Assembly: GCA_023445705.1 (NCBI GenBank)
Contig: JAEXKM010000242.1
Coordinates: 1-14,858 of the forward strand
Direction: 5' to 3'
Source: Pseudomonadota bacterium
GTDB lineage: Bacteria > Pseudomonadota > Alphaproteobacteria > Caulobacterales > Caulobacteraceae
Length of the DNA: 14,858 nucleotides
Position 1 is the stretch's first letter, and each line of letters begins with the position of its first letter. Below are positions 7,170-13,927 of this stretch, piece by piece. The translations under genes were made by a program, and so were the position numbers. A model generated the notes under the pieces. The model was not told the DNA's origin, ran no database searches, and saw nothing but the letters and a program-made list of their open reading frames with translations.

Positions 7170-7724
7170 ATGACGTCGATCACGCCGCTTTCTATTCCTG
7201 AGGTCCTGCTTATCACGCCGAAGCGCCATGGCGATGCGCGCGGCTGGTTCTCCGAGACATGGAGCCGTCGCACCTTGTCAGCGGCCGGGATCGAACACGA
7301 TTTCGTCCAGGATAACCAGGCTTTCAACGCCAAGGCCGGAACCGTGCGCGGCTTGCACTTCCAGCAGGCGCCTCATCCGCAGGCCAAGCTTGTGCGCGTG
7401 CTGCGTGGCGAGATCTTCGACGTCGCCGTCGACGTGCGCGCGGGATCGCCGACCTTCGGCAAGTGGGTCGGCGCCCGGCTGACCGCCGATGGCGGTGAGC
7501 AGCTGCTGGTGCCCCGCGGCTTCGCCCACGGCTATTGCACCCTCACGGACAATTGCGAGCTCTTCTACAAGGTCGATGGCCTATATGCGCCGGAAACCGA
7601 GGGCGCGCTGCTCTGGAACGACCCGGACGTGGGCATCGAATGGCCGTTCGACGGCGAGGCGGTCCTCTCCGACAAGGATCGGGTCGCGCCGCGCCTGAAG
7701 GATATGCCGACTCCGACCTTCTGA
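7170..7724 (+). CDS. rfbC: dTDP-4-dehydrorhamnose 3,5-epimerase
   Basis: The 184-residue cupin converts dTDP-4-keto-6-deoxyglucose to dTDP-4-keto-L-rhamnose, the third step of dTDP-rhamnose synthesis. Active-site residues are where RmlC proteins have them: His63 (RGLHFQ), Lys73, His120 (PRGFAHGY), Tyr133 and Asp170 (SDKD). N-terminal DARGWFSETW at 22-31 and VQDNQ at 46-50 are further signatures. The length is typical. ATG 7170 was chosen because the cupin begins just after it; an extension to 7029 would overlap the divergent glycosyltransferase. rfbA, rfbB and rfbD are not in this window, so the gene is separated from the rest of its pathway here. tesB begins 10 bp downstream. Confidence 0.95.
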   Translation: MTSITPLSIPEVLLITPKRHGDARGWFSETWSRRTLSAAGIEHDFVQDNQAFNAKAGTVRGLHFQQAPHPQAKLVRVLRGEIFDVAVDVRAGSPTFGKWVGARLTADGGEQLLVPRGFAHGYCTLTDNCELFYKVDGLYAPETEGALLWNDPDVGIEWPFDGEAVLSDKDRVAPRLKDMPTPTF

Positions 7725-7734
7725 AGGCGCCTAG

Positions 7735-8565
7735 ATGACGAGTGAACTGGTCCGCATCCTGGACATCGAACCCATCGACCTGGACATGTTCCGCGGGCAC
7801 ACGCCCGAAGGGGAGACCCGCCGCATCTACGGCGGCCAGGTGGTGGCCCAGGCGCTGACAGCCGCCTATCGGACGGTCGACGCGCGCGTCTGCCACTCGA
7901 TGCACGCCTACTTCATCCGTGGCGGCGACCCGAAGATCCCGATCCTGCTGAAGGTCGAGCGGGTTCGCGACGGCGGCTCGTTCTCGGTGCGCCGGGTGAC
8001 GGCGCTGCAGCACGGCCAGCAGATCTTCAATCTCGCGGCCTCGTTCCAGACGCCCGAGGCAGGCTTCGAGCATCAGATCGAGATGCCCCAGCTCCCGGGC
8101 CCCGAGGGCCTGCCTGACGAGGACGAGCTGCGCAAGGCCGGCGGCCAGACCGAACCGCGCCGGACCTGGCCGATCGAGGTCCGCCCGGTCGATCCGCTGC
8201 CCTGTGGCGGCATACCCCCGGTGATGGAGCCGACGCAGTCGGTCTGGTTCCGCGCGCGCGATCCGCTCGGCTCGGACCCCAACGTCCATCAGTGCGCCCT
8301 GGCCTACGCCTCGGACATGACCCTGCTCGACACCTCACTGCGGCCCCACGCGGTCGCATGGAACACCGGCCAAGTCGCCAGCCTCGATCACGCGCTGTGG
8401 TTCCATCACGCCACCGACTTCACCAAGTGGCACCTCTATGTGCAGGACAGCCCTTCGGCCTCGGGCGGCCGCGGTTTTAACCGCGGGTCGATCTTCAACG
8501 CCGATGGCAAGTTGGTCGCCTCCGCCGCCCAGGAAGCCCTGATCCGTTTTCGGCCTCAGGCGTAG
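7735..8565 (+). CDS. tesB: acyl-CoA thioesterase II
   Basis: The 276-residue protein is a double-hotdog thioesterase that hydrolyses medium- and long-chain acyl-CoA to free acid and CoA in the cytoplasm. The first hotdog contains IYGGQVVAQAL at 31-41 and HSMHAYFIRGGDP at 54-66. The second contains YASDMTLL, SLDHALWFH and the C-terminal VASAAQEALIR. The Asp-Thr-Gln triad of E. coli TesB appears to map to Asp194, Ser216 and Gln266, so Ser would replace Thr; this alignment is by eye. It follows rfbC by 10 bp with no clear own promoter, an unusual partner. Its last 10 bases overlap the end of the opposing AraC-family gene. Confidence 0.93.
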   Translation: MTSELVRILDIEPIDLDMFRGHTPEGETRRIYGGQVVAQALTAAYRTVDARVCHSMHAYFIRGGDPKIPILLKVERVRDGGSFSVRRVTALQHGQQIFNLAASFQTPEAGFEHQIEMPQLPGPEGLPDEDELRKAGGQTEPRRTWPIEVRPVDPLPCGGIPPVMEPTQSVWFRARDPLGSDPNVHQCALAYASDMTLLDTSLRPHAVAWNTGQVASLDHALWFHHATDFTKWHLYVQDSPSASGGRGFNRGSIFNADGKLVASAAQEALIRFRPQA

Positions 8566-9455
8566 GCCAGCGTTCCGGGTTCGCTGCGCAGGCGGGTGAC
8601 GTCGCGAAGCGGCGGCGCTCCGAACAGGCGCGCATATTCGCGGCTGAACTGGGAGGGGCTATCGTAGCCGACCGCGTGGCCGGCGCTGGCCGCATCCAAT
8701 GCGCCGCCCAGGATCAGTCGTCGCGCCTGCTGCAGGCGAAGCTGCTTCTGGTATTGCAGCGGGCTCAGCGCAGTCACCGCCTTGAAATGCTGATGCAGTG
8801 ATGAGGCGCTCATACGGGCTTCGCCCGCCAGCGTCTCGATGCTGAAGGGCTGGTCGAAGTTGTGCTTGATCCAAGAGATAGCGCGGTTGACCTGGGCCAG
8901 GCGGCTGTCGGGATTGGCCACCTGCTGCAGGCGCTGGCCCTGCTCGCCCTGGAGCAGGCGATAGAGGATCTCCCGTTCGGCGAGCGGCGCCAGGAAGGCG
9001 GCGTCCTCGGGGCTGTCCAGCAGGCGCACCAGCCGTATCAGGGCGTCAAGCACCTCGGGCGTGGTGACGCCCAGCCCCACGCCGGGGCCGCTCGCTGCGG
9101 CGTCGCCAGCCTTGCCGGCTTCGAGGATCAGGCCGGCGAGGGTCACCGGATCGAGATCCAGCCGCACGCAGAGATAGGGTTGTTCGGGGCTGGCGACCGT
9201 CACCATTCCGGCGATGGGGACATCCACGGACACCACCAAGTGCTTGGCGGGGTCGTAGGTGAAGACCTGCTCGCCGACCATGACCTGCTTGGCGCCTTGC
9301 ACGATGATGCAGACGGCCGGCTGGTGCAGGTCGGGCAGGGGCGCCGTCGGCTGGGACATGCGGAACAGGTTCAGACGGGGGATGGCGGTGGAGACCGTGC
9401 CGTCTTCCCTGATGAAACGGGCAACCAGGGCTGCGGCGTCGTCTGTCGTGGCCAT
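8556..9455 (-). CDS. AraC-family transcriptional regulator
   Basis: The 299-residue protein has an N-terminal cupin-like sensor of the AraC_N (PF06719) type; LHQPAVCIIVQGAKQVMVGEQ at 43-63 is its hallmark. The C-terminal AraC DNA-binding domain spans about 187-288: a first helix-turn-helix at FSIETLAGEARMSASSLHQHFK and a second at DAASAGHAVGYDSPSQFSREYARLFG, followed by the conserved Pro. GGAG lies about 8 bases before ATG 9455. Regulators of this subgroup are commonly divergent from an SDR or aldo-keto reductase gene that they activate in response to aldehydes or other electrophiles. The divergent SDR here fits that pattern. The effector is unknown. Confidence 0.93.
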   Translation of the reverse strand: MATTDDAAALVARFIREDGTVSTAIPRLNLFRMSQPTAPLPDLHQPAVCIIVQGAKQVMVGEQVFTYDPAKHLVVSVDVPIAGMVTVASPEQPYLCVRLDLDPVTLAGLILEAGKAGDAAASGPGVGLGVTTPEVLDALIRLVRLLDSPEDAAFLAPLAEREILYRLLQGEQGQRLQQVANPDSRLAQVNRAISWIKHNFDQPFSIETLAGEARMSASSLHQHFKAVTALSPLQYQKQLRLQQARRLILGGALDAASAGHAVGYDSPSQFSREYARLFGAPPLRDVTRLRSEPGTLAYA

Positions 9456-9636
9456 GATGAAACTCCGTCCTGGGGCGGCTTCTACTAAGCCCTGCGCTTA
9501 TTTCGCGCATCACTGGCGCTCTGGATTTGGAGGATTGTGCAATAGGCGGCGAGGTCTGGTCTACCGCGTCAGGCGGCTGCTCCCGCAACCTGCATCTCAA
9601 CGCCGGATCCCTCCGGCCCAGTTGAGGAACAGCAGA
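9456..9636. promoter_or_regulatory. divergent control region, AraC gene / SDR gene
   Basis: This 181-bp spacer should hold both promoters and the AraC-family binding sites. AGGATTGTGCAATAGG at 9531-9546 is a candidate half-site. A 7-bp direct repeat AGGCGGC occurs at 9544-9550 and 9571-9577. GAGGA at 9624-9628 is the SDR ribosome binding site, 8 bases before its ATG. No strong inverted repeat is visible, as expected for AraC-type direct-repeat operators. Confidence 0.4.
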
Positions 9637-10371
9637 ATGTCCGACCTGAATGGAAAAGTCGTCGCGATCACCGGCGCGAGCAGCGGCATCGGCGAGGCGG
9701 CCGCCCGGCTGCTCGCAGCCCGCGGCGCCAAGGTGATGCTGGGCGCGCGCCGCACCGAGCGTCTCGCCACCGTCGTCCGGGAGATCAACGAGGCCGGCGG
9801 CGTCGCCCATTACCGCGCTTTGGACGTCACCAGCCGCGAGGACGCCGAGGCTTTCGTCGCCGAGGCGGTCGCGGTCTTCGGGCGCCTGGACGTGATGGTG
9901 AACAACGCCGGTGTCATGCCGCTCGCGCCGATGGAGGCTCTGAAGTTCGACGAGTGGGATCAGATGATCGACGTGAACATCCGTGGCGTGCTGCACGGGA
10001 TCGGCGCGGCCTTGCCGGTGATGAAGCGTCAGGGCGGCGGCCAGTTCGTGAATGTCTCTTCGATCGGCGGCCACGTGGTTGTTCCGACCGGGGCCGTCTA
10101 CTGCGCCACCAAATTCGCGGTGCTGGCGATCTCGGAAGGCTTGCGGCAGGAGAGCACCGACATCCGGGTGACGGTGATTTCGCCCGGCGTCACCGAAACC
10201 GAGCTGGGCGCCGGCATGTCCGACGCCGGCGGCCGGGAGGCGCTGAAGGAGTTCCGCAAGATCTCGATCGCCGCCGACGACATCGCCCGGGCGATCGGCT
10301 TTGCGGTCGAGCAACCGGACGGCGTCGACATCAACGAAATCATCGTCCGCCCCACGGCGAGCGCCTTCTAG
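9637..10371 (+). CDS. short-chain dehydrogenase/reductase (classical SDR)
   Basis: The 244-residue classical SDR would be a cytoplasmic NAD(P)-dependent alcohol/carbonyl oxidoreductase. It has the cofactor loop TGASSGIG at 12-19, the basic pair Arg38-Arg39 after strand two (suggesting NADP), DV at 63-64, NNAG at 89-92, and the catalytic Asn114, Ser142, Tyr155, Lys159. The Pro-Gly loop ISPGVTETEL is at 181-190. It resembles the YdfG/serine dehydrogenase-like group, but the substrate cannot be read from sequence. The start ATG has a good Shine-Dalgarno. It is divergent from and probably controlled by the AraC-family gene. Its TAG shares CTAG with the stop of the convergent DUF1810 gene. Confidence 0.95.
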   Translation: MSDLNGKVVAITGASSGIGEAAARLLAARGAKVMLGARRTERLATVVREINEAGGVAHYRALDVTSREDAEAFVAEAVAVFGRLDVMVNNAGVMPLAPMEALKFDEWDQMIDVNIRGVLHGIGAALPVMKRQGGGQFVNVSSIGGHVVVPTGAVYCATKFAVLAISEGLRQESTDIRVTVISPGVTETELGAGMSDAGGREALKEFRKISIAADDIARAIGFAVEQPDGVDINEIIVRPTASAF

Positions 10372-10802
10372 GAGTCCAGGCGCGCGAGGATCTCCAGGGT
10401 CCTCGCGTCCTCTTCGCCGCCGAAGTATCGCGCCAGCGCGGTGGTGAACGCCGTCTCCTGCGGGGCCACGGCGTGGAACAGGGTCATGCAGGACCGGAAT
10501 TTCATGTCATCCGGGCCGCCGAACACCTCATGCGCGGTGCGCTGGGATATCTCGCAGGCCAATTCGGTCAGATCCCGCAGCCGCGACCCCAGGACCGGAT
10601 GGGCCAGGTAGGCTCGCGCTTCGCCCGCCGAGCCGATGGCGTAGCGCTGGGCCATCGAACTGGCGCCCAGGCCCGCGATCTGCGGAAACACGAACCACAT
10701 CCAATGGCTGGCCTTCCGACCTGCCGCCAACTCTGCGCGCGCAGTCTCGATCACGGGCGCCTGAGCCTCGATAAACCTCGCGAGATCGTACGGATCGGCC
10801 AT
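10368..10802 (-). CDS. DUF1810-family protein
   Basis: This 144-residue protein matches the DUF1810 (PF08837) family in length and motifs: YDLARFIEAQ at 5-14, SHWMWFVFPQIAGLG at 32-46, and GPDDMKFRSCMTLFHAV at 96-112. No reaction is known for the family. I chose ATG 10802, preceded by GGGAGAAAAG; a longer frame to 10892 adds an Arg-rich stretch that is not part of the family. It converges on the SDR, sharing CTAG at 10368-10371, and diverges from the OB-fold gene across 122 bp. No role with its neighbours is evident. Confidence 0.88.
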   Translation of the reverse strand: MADPYDLARFIEAQAPVIETARAELAAGRKASHWMWFVFPQIAGLGASSMAQRYAIGSAGEARAYLAHPVLGSRLRDLTELACEISQRTAHEVFGGPDDMKFRSCMTLFHAVAPQETAFTTALARYFGGEEDARTLEILARLDS

Positions 10803-10924
10803 CACAAGTTCTTTTCTCCCATCCTCAGGATCGACAACGGGGCCGTCTCGGGCTTTGCTGCCGCGCCTGCTTCGCGGCGGGCCAATTTCCAAACGTCGAT
10901 TTTGAATTGGGGACGAATTTCCAG
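10803..10924. promoter_or_regulatory. divergent promoter region, DUF1810 / OB-fold gene
   Basis: This 122-bp spacer holds GCCGCG (10860-10865) pairing with CGCGGC (10873-10878), and CCAATT (10882-10887) with AATTGG (10905-10910). AATTTCCA occurs twice, at 10884-10891 and 10916-10923, the second just before the ATG. The function of these is unknown. GGGGA at 10909-10913 is the likely ribosome site for the OB-fold gene. Confidence 0.35.
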
Positions 10925-11329
10925 ATGGCGAGAATCTTGCCTGAACCCACGCCCGAGACCCAGCATTTCTGGGATGGGGCCGCCCGGGGCGAATTGCTCC
11001 TGCAACGTAACAAAGCCACCGGCGAAGCCTACTTCCCGCCGCGCCCGTTCTGCCCGAAGACCGGGTCGCGCGACGTCGAGGTCTTCAAAGCCAGCGGCAA
11101 GGCGGTCCTTTGGTCCTATGTGATCAACCACCGTCCCCGCCCCGACATGGGGACCGAGCCCTACGCCATCGCGGTGGTGAAGCTCGAAGAAGGTCCGACC
11201 ATGATGACCAACATCGTCGGTTGCCCGCAGACGCCTGAAGCCCTGGTCCTCGACATGCCGCTCGAGGTCGTTTTCGAAAAGTTCAGCGACACCATCTCGC
11301 TGCCCTTCTTCCAGCCGGCCAAGTCGTAG
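10925..11329 (+). CDS. DUF35 OB-fold protein with degenerate zinc ribbon
   Basis: The 134-residue protein belongs to the DUF35 family (rubredoxin-like ribbon plus OB fold), which pairs with thiolase-like enzymes. FWDGAARGELLLQR at 15-28 and FPPRPFCP at 37-44 are family hallmarks, and the OB part begins near 51. The ribbon should carry CxxC twice, but the positions are Asn29, Thr32, Cys43 and Thr46, so only one of four zinc ligands remains. ATG 10925 was chosen; TTG 10907 would add six residues. It lies 13 bp before the thiolase-like gene, the usual DUF35-thiolase order. In steroid side-chain catabolism a DUF35 domain (ChsH2) supports the aldolase Ltp2, and a similar support role is inferred here. 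Confidence 0.88.
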   Translation: MARILPEPTPETQHFWDGAARGELLLQRNKATGEAYFPPRPFCPKTGSRDVEVFKASGKAVLWSYVINHRPRPDMGTEPYAIAVVKLEEGPTMMTNIVGCPQTPEALVLDMPLEVVFEKFSDTISLPFFQPAKS

Positions 11330-11342
11330 GGGCGCCAAGACA

Positions 11343-12482
11343 ATGCAGAAGAATTCCGTCGCGGTCGTCGGGGCCGCGGAAACCACCAAGCTGGGCAAGA
11401 TTCCGGACGTGTCCGTGATCGGCCTGCACGCCGATGCGGCGCTGAACGCCATGGCCGACGCCGGCCTGACGCCGGCCGACATCGACGGTGTCGCCACCGC
11501 CGGCATCAGCCCGGTCGAGCTCGCGCACTATCTGGGCATCAAGCCGACCTACGCCGACGGCACGTCGGTGGGCGGCTGCTCGTTCATGCTGCACGTCCGC
11601 CACGCGGCGGCGGCCATCGCAGCGGGCCACGCCAAGACGATCCTGATCACCCATGGCGAGTCGGGCCGCTCGCGGGTCGGCGCCGGCGGCTTCGGTCGCG
11701 CGCCCTCGAGCCTGATGGGCCAGTTCGAAATGCCCTTCGGCCCGGTCGGCCCGCCGACCATGTTCACCGTGCCGGTGCTTCGCTACATGAAGACCTACGG
11801 CGTCACCGAAGAGGATCTGGCCACCGTCTCGGTCATCCAGCGCGAGTGGGCGGCGAAGAACCCGCGGGCCAGTTTCAAGGACCCGATCACCGTCGACGAC
11901 GTGCTGAACTCGCCGATGATCGCCTGGCCCTACCGGATGTTGATGTGCTGCCTCGTCACCGACGGCGGCGGCGCGCTGATCCTGACCAGCGCCGACCGCG
12001 CCAAGGACTTCCCGAACAAGCCGGTCTACGTGCTGGGCACGGGTGAGAGCGTCGAAACCCCGATGGTCTCGCAGATGTACGACTTCACGTCGTCCACCGC
12101 CTTCAGGATCTCGGGCAAGAAGGCCTTCGACGAAGCGGGCATCAGCCACTCCGACGTCGACCACCTGATGATCTACGACGCCTTCGCCCATCTGCCGCTC
12201 TACGGCCTGGAGGACCTCGGCTTCGTGAAGCCGGGCGAGGCCAAGGACTTCATCCGTGAGCGCAACACCGCCATCGGCGGCAAGCTGCCGCTGAACACCA
12301 ACGGCGGCGGGCTCTCCTACATGCACTCGGGGATGTACGGCATGTACGCCCTGCAGGAGAGCGTGCGGCAGATGCGCGGCACCGCGGCGGCTCAGATCGA
12401 AGGCGCGAAGATCAGCGTCTGCCACGGCGTCGGCGGCATGTTCGCCTCATCCGGCACGGTGATCTTCACGAACGAGAAGTAG
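11343..12482 (+). CDS. thiolase-like protein (SCP-x/Ltp-type), possible retro-aldolase
   Basis: This 379-residue protein has the thiolase fold of the SCP-2/lipid-transfer thiolase group, without a sterol-carrier domain. The N-terminal half contains GTSVGGCSFMLHVRHAAAAI at 73-92. Aligned by eye to FCxSG of classical thiolases, the nucleophile position falls on Gly78, with Cys79 next to it. The C-terminal half keeps NTNGGGLSYMHSG at 318-330 (His328 in the GHP position) and CHGVGG at 360-365. IYDAFAH at 277-283 resembles the Tyr-bearing region of Ltp2-type aldolases. It follows the DUF35 gene by 13 bp and probably forms a complex with its product. Thiolytic cleavage or acyl-CoA retro-aldol cleavage are both possible; the missing cysteine favours the latter. 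Tandem hairpins follow the stop. Confidence 0.88.
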   Translation: MQKNSVAVVGAAETTKLGKIPDVSVIGLHADAALNAMADAGLTPADIDGVATAGISPVELAHYLGIKPTYADGTSVGGCSFMLHVRHAAAAIAAGHAKTILITHGESGRSRVGAGGFGRAPSSLMGQFEMPFGPVGPPTMFTVPVLRYMKTYGVTEEDLATVSVIQREWAAKNPRASFKDPITVDDVLNSPMIAWPYRMLMCCLVTDGGGALILTSADRAKDFPNKPVYVLGTGESVETPMVSQMYDFTSSTAFRISGKKAFDEAGISHSDVDHLMIYDAFAHLPLYGLEDLGFVKPGEAKDFIRERNTAIGGKLPLNTNGGGLSYMHSGMYGMYALQESVRQMRGTAAAQIEGAKISVCHGVGGMFASSGTVIFTNEK

Positions 12483-12510
12483 TCTACGAAACATAGACTT
12501 ACCGCAGTTT

Positions 12511-12550
12511 ATGCTGCACCCATGCTGCAGAGCATGGGTGCAGCATTTTC
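12511..12550 (+). terminator. intrinsic terminator of the DUF35-thiolase operon
   Basis: A perfect 16-bp inverted repeat (12511-12526 with 12531-12546) has a 4-base GCAG loop and is followed by TTTTC overlapping its end. It starts 29 bases after the thiolase-like stop. A shorter 6-bp stem (AGTCTA 12481-12486 with TAGACT 12494-12499) overlaps the stop codon just before it. Confidence 0.8.
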
Positions 12551-12561
12551 TGGGGCGATAG

Positions 12562-12592
12562 GGCCTCCTCAGCATGCTGAGGAGGCCTCTTT
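12562..12592. terminator. second, palindromic terminator between convergent genes
   Basis: Bases 12562-12587 form a perfect 26-bp palindrome (GGCCTCCTCAGCA and its complement). As RNA it gives an 11-bp stem with a CATG loop. TCTTTCGTTT follows on the plus strand, and the opposing MDR gene ends 8 bases further on. It likely stops residual rightward transcription. It could also serve the MDR transcript, although no T-tract follows in that direction. Confidence 0.65.
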
Positions 12593-12595
12593 CGT

Positions 12596-13723
12596 TTAGG
12601 CCTTGGCCGGGTTGATCAGATATTTTTCGCCGGTCGCGCGCTTGTTGTAGGCGGCGATGACTTCCGGCTTCAGGGCTTCGGCAAGCGAGATCTCCGCCGT
12701 GTAGTGACTGGCGAAGGTGGTCTTCAGTTCGGCGGCCACCCTGGCCCTCAGCTTGCCTGCATCTTCCGCGCCGATCTTGACCAGGAAGGGCGTAAGCAGC
12801 CAGCCGTTGACGCCCCAGCTCAGTCCGTAGCTGCGGGCTAGCTCCGTCGGCCGGGTGTCCAGGCCGCCATAGATGTAGACCTGCTTGTGCACCGACGAGC
12901 CGTAGCGGCTGTATTCGCCAGCCTTGCGGCTGGCGACGATCTCCATCGCCGACAGGATCTGCGAGGCCAGCTTCCCGCCGCCGATGGCGTCGAAGGCCAG
13001 GGTCGCGCCGGTGGCGTCGATGGCCTCGATCAGGCGGTCCATGAAGTCCGGAGCGGTCGAGTCCAGAACGTGCTGGGCGCCAAGGCCCTTGAGGATCGCG
13101 ACCTGTTCCTGGCTGCGGACGATGTTGACCAGGCCGATGCCGTCCTTGGTGCAGATCTTCTGGAGCATCTGGCCGAGGTTCGAGGCCGCAGCGGTGTGCA
13201 CCAGGGCGGTGTGGCCCTCACGCCGCATGACTTCGGTCATGCTCAGAGCGGTGAGCGGATTGACGAAGCAGGAGGCGCCATCCGCCGGGGTGGCGCCTTC
13301 CGGCAGCACCAGCACGTCGGCCGCCTTCACCGCCCGATGCTGGGCGTACATGGCGCCGCCCAGCAGGGCGACCGCCTTGCCGAGCAGGGCCTGGGCTTGG
13401 GGCGATGAGCCGGCGGCCACAACAATGCCCGCGCCCTCGTTGCCAACCGGCATCGACTGATCCAGCCGCGCGGTCAGGGCCCGCAGGAACTGCTCGGGCA
13501 CCGGCGCGGTCACCACGGCGTCATCGCCGGAGCCGGACACTTGAAGCTTGGAGACATCGGCAGGCCCGATCAGCAGGCCAAGGTCGGACGGATTGATCGG
13601 CGAGGCTTCGATCCGCACCACCACTTCGTCGGCGGCGGGTTCGGGGATCGGCACGCGGGCCAGGGACAGTTCCAGTTCGCCGCCCGACGTGACCTTCGAG
13701 CGCAGTTGCAGGCTCTCGCCCAT
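12596..13723 (-). CDS. zinc-free MDR oxidoreductase (quinone-reductase-like)
   Basis: The 375-residue protein is a medium-chain dehydrogenase/reductase. The N-terminal GroES-like domain contains VVVRIEASPINPSDLG at 34-49 and VGNEGAGIVVAAG at 93-105. The Rossmann domain contains NPLTAL at 155-160, the cofactor turn HTAAASNLGQML at 176-187, and VLDST at 219-223. No structural zinc cysteine cluster or catalytic zinc Cys is present, so NADPH-dependent reduction of an enone or quinone is more likely than alcohol oxidation. It is about 50 residues longer than typical quinone reductases, partly from an insert near 57-90. GGAGGAGT precedes ATG 13723 closely. It stands alone between the convergent thiolase-like gene and a divergent receiver gene; an operator-like palindrome lies 70 bp upstream. 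Confidence 0.9.
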   Translation of the reverse strand: MGESLQLRSKVTSGGELELSLARVPIPEPAADEVVVRIEASPINPSDLGLLIGPADVSKLQVSGSGDDAVVTAPVPEQFLRALTARLDQSMPVGNEGAGIVVAAGSSPQAQALLGKAVALLGGAMYAQHRAVKAADVLVLPEGATPADGASCFVNPLTALSMTEVMRREGHTALVHTAAASNLGQMLQKICTKDGIGLVNIVRSQEQVAILKGLGAQHVLDSTAPDFMDRLIEAIDATGATLAFDAIGGGKLASQILSAMEIVASRKAGEYSRYGSSVHKQVYIYGGLDTRPTELARSYGLSWGVNGWLLTPFLVKIGAEDAGKLRARVAAELKTTFASHYTAEISLAEALKPEVIAAYNKRATGEKYLINPAKA

Positions 13724-13927
13724 GGGACTCCTCCATCCGGTTTTTGCTTCTCAAGGCCAAGTAGGGATGGCCGCACGGCTCGGCAATCTAAAAACGCACG
13801 ATCGGTCGTTAGGCGGCGTCTTTCACCGCCGGCCGGTCGGGCGCGCGACATCGTCACAGGCGGCCGTGCTGAGCCTGTTGTTAACGACAACGGCCTAGCT
13901 TGGCTCCAAACCTTCGTCGGGAAGAGC
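13724..13927. promoter_or_regulatory. divergent intergenic region, MDR / response regulator
   Basis: This 204-bp spacer holds the TetR-like palindrome listed separately. A minus-strand TAGATT at 13790-13785 could be the -10 box of the MDR gene. On the other side GTTGT (13877-13881) pairs with ACAAC (13887-13891) around a TTAAC, close upstream of the receiver gene. GGAAGAG at 13920-13926 is the receiver gene's ribosome site. Confidence 0.4.
13793..13810. promoter_or_regulatory. candidate TetR-family operator
   Basis: AACGCACGATCGGTCGTT matches its own complement at 14 of 18 positions, built as AACG-NN-CGATCG-NN-CGTT. This size and symmetry are typical of TetR-family repressor sites. It lies directly upstream of the minus-strand TAGATT, overlapping the expected -35 to -10 spacer of the MDR promoter, so binding would block polymerase. 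No TetR gene is in the window. Confidence 0.5.

Noticed and set aside
7140..7229. N-terminal extension of the glycosyltransferase to 7229
   Set aside because: It would overlap the first 60 bases of rfbC, and the extra residues are Arg-rich with no family match. The GT-A domain starts normally after the ATG at 7139.
9046..10314. A 422-codon minus-strand open frame across the AraC-SDR region
   Set aside because: It spans a divergent promoter and runs out of frame through both genes. The SDR and AraC motifs are in the other frames.
13881..13895. CtrA-type TTAA-N7-TTAA site upstream of the receiver gene
   Set aside because: Only one TTAA half is present; the second position reads GGCC.
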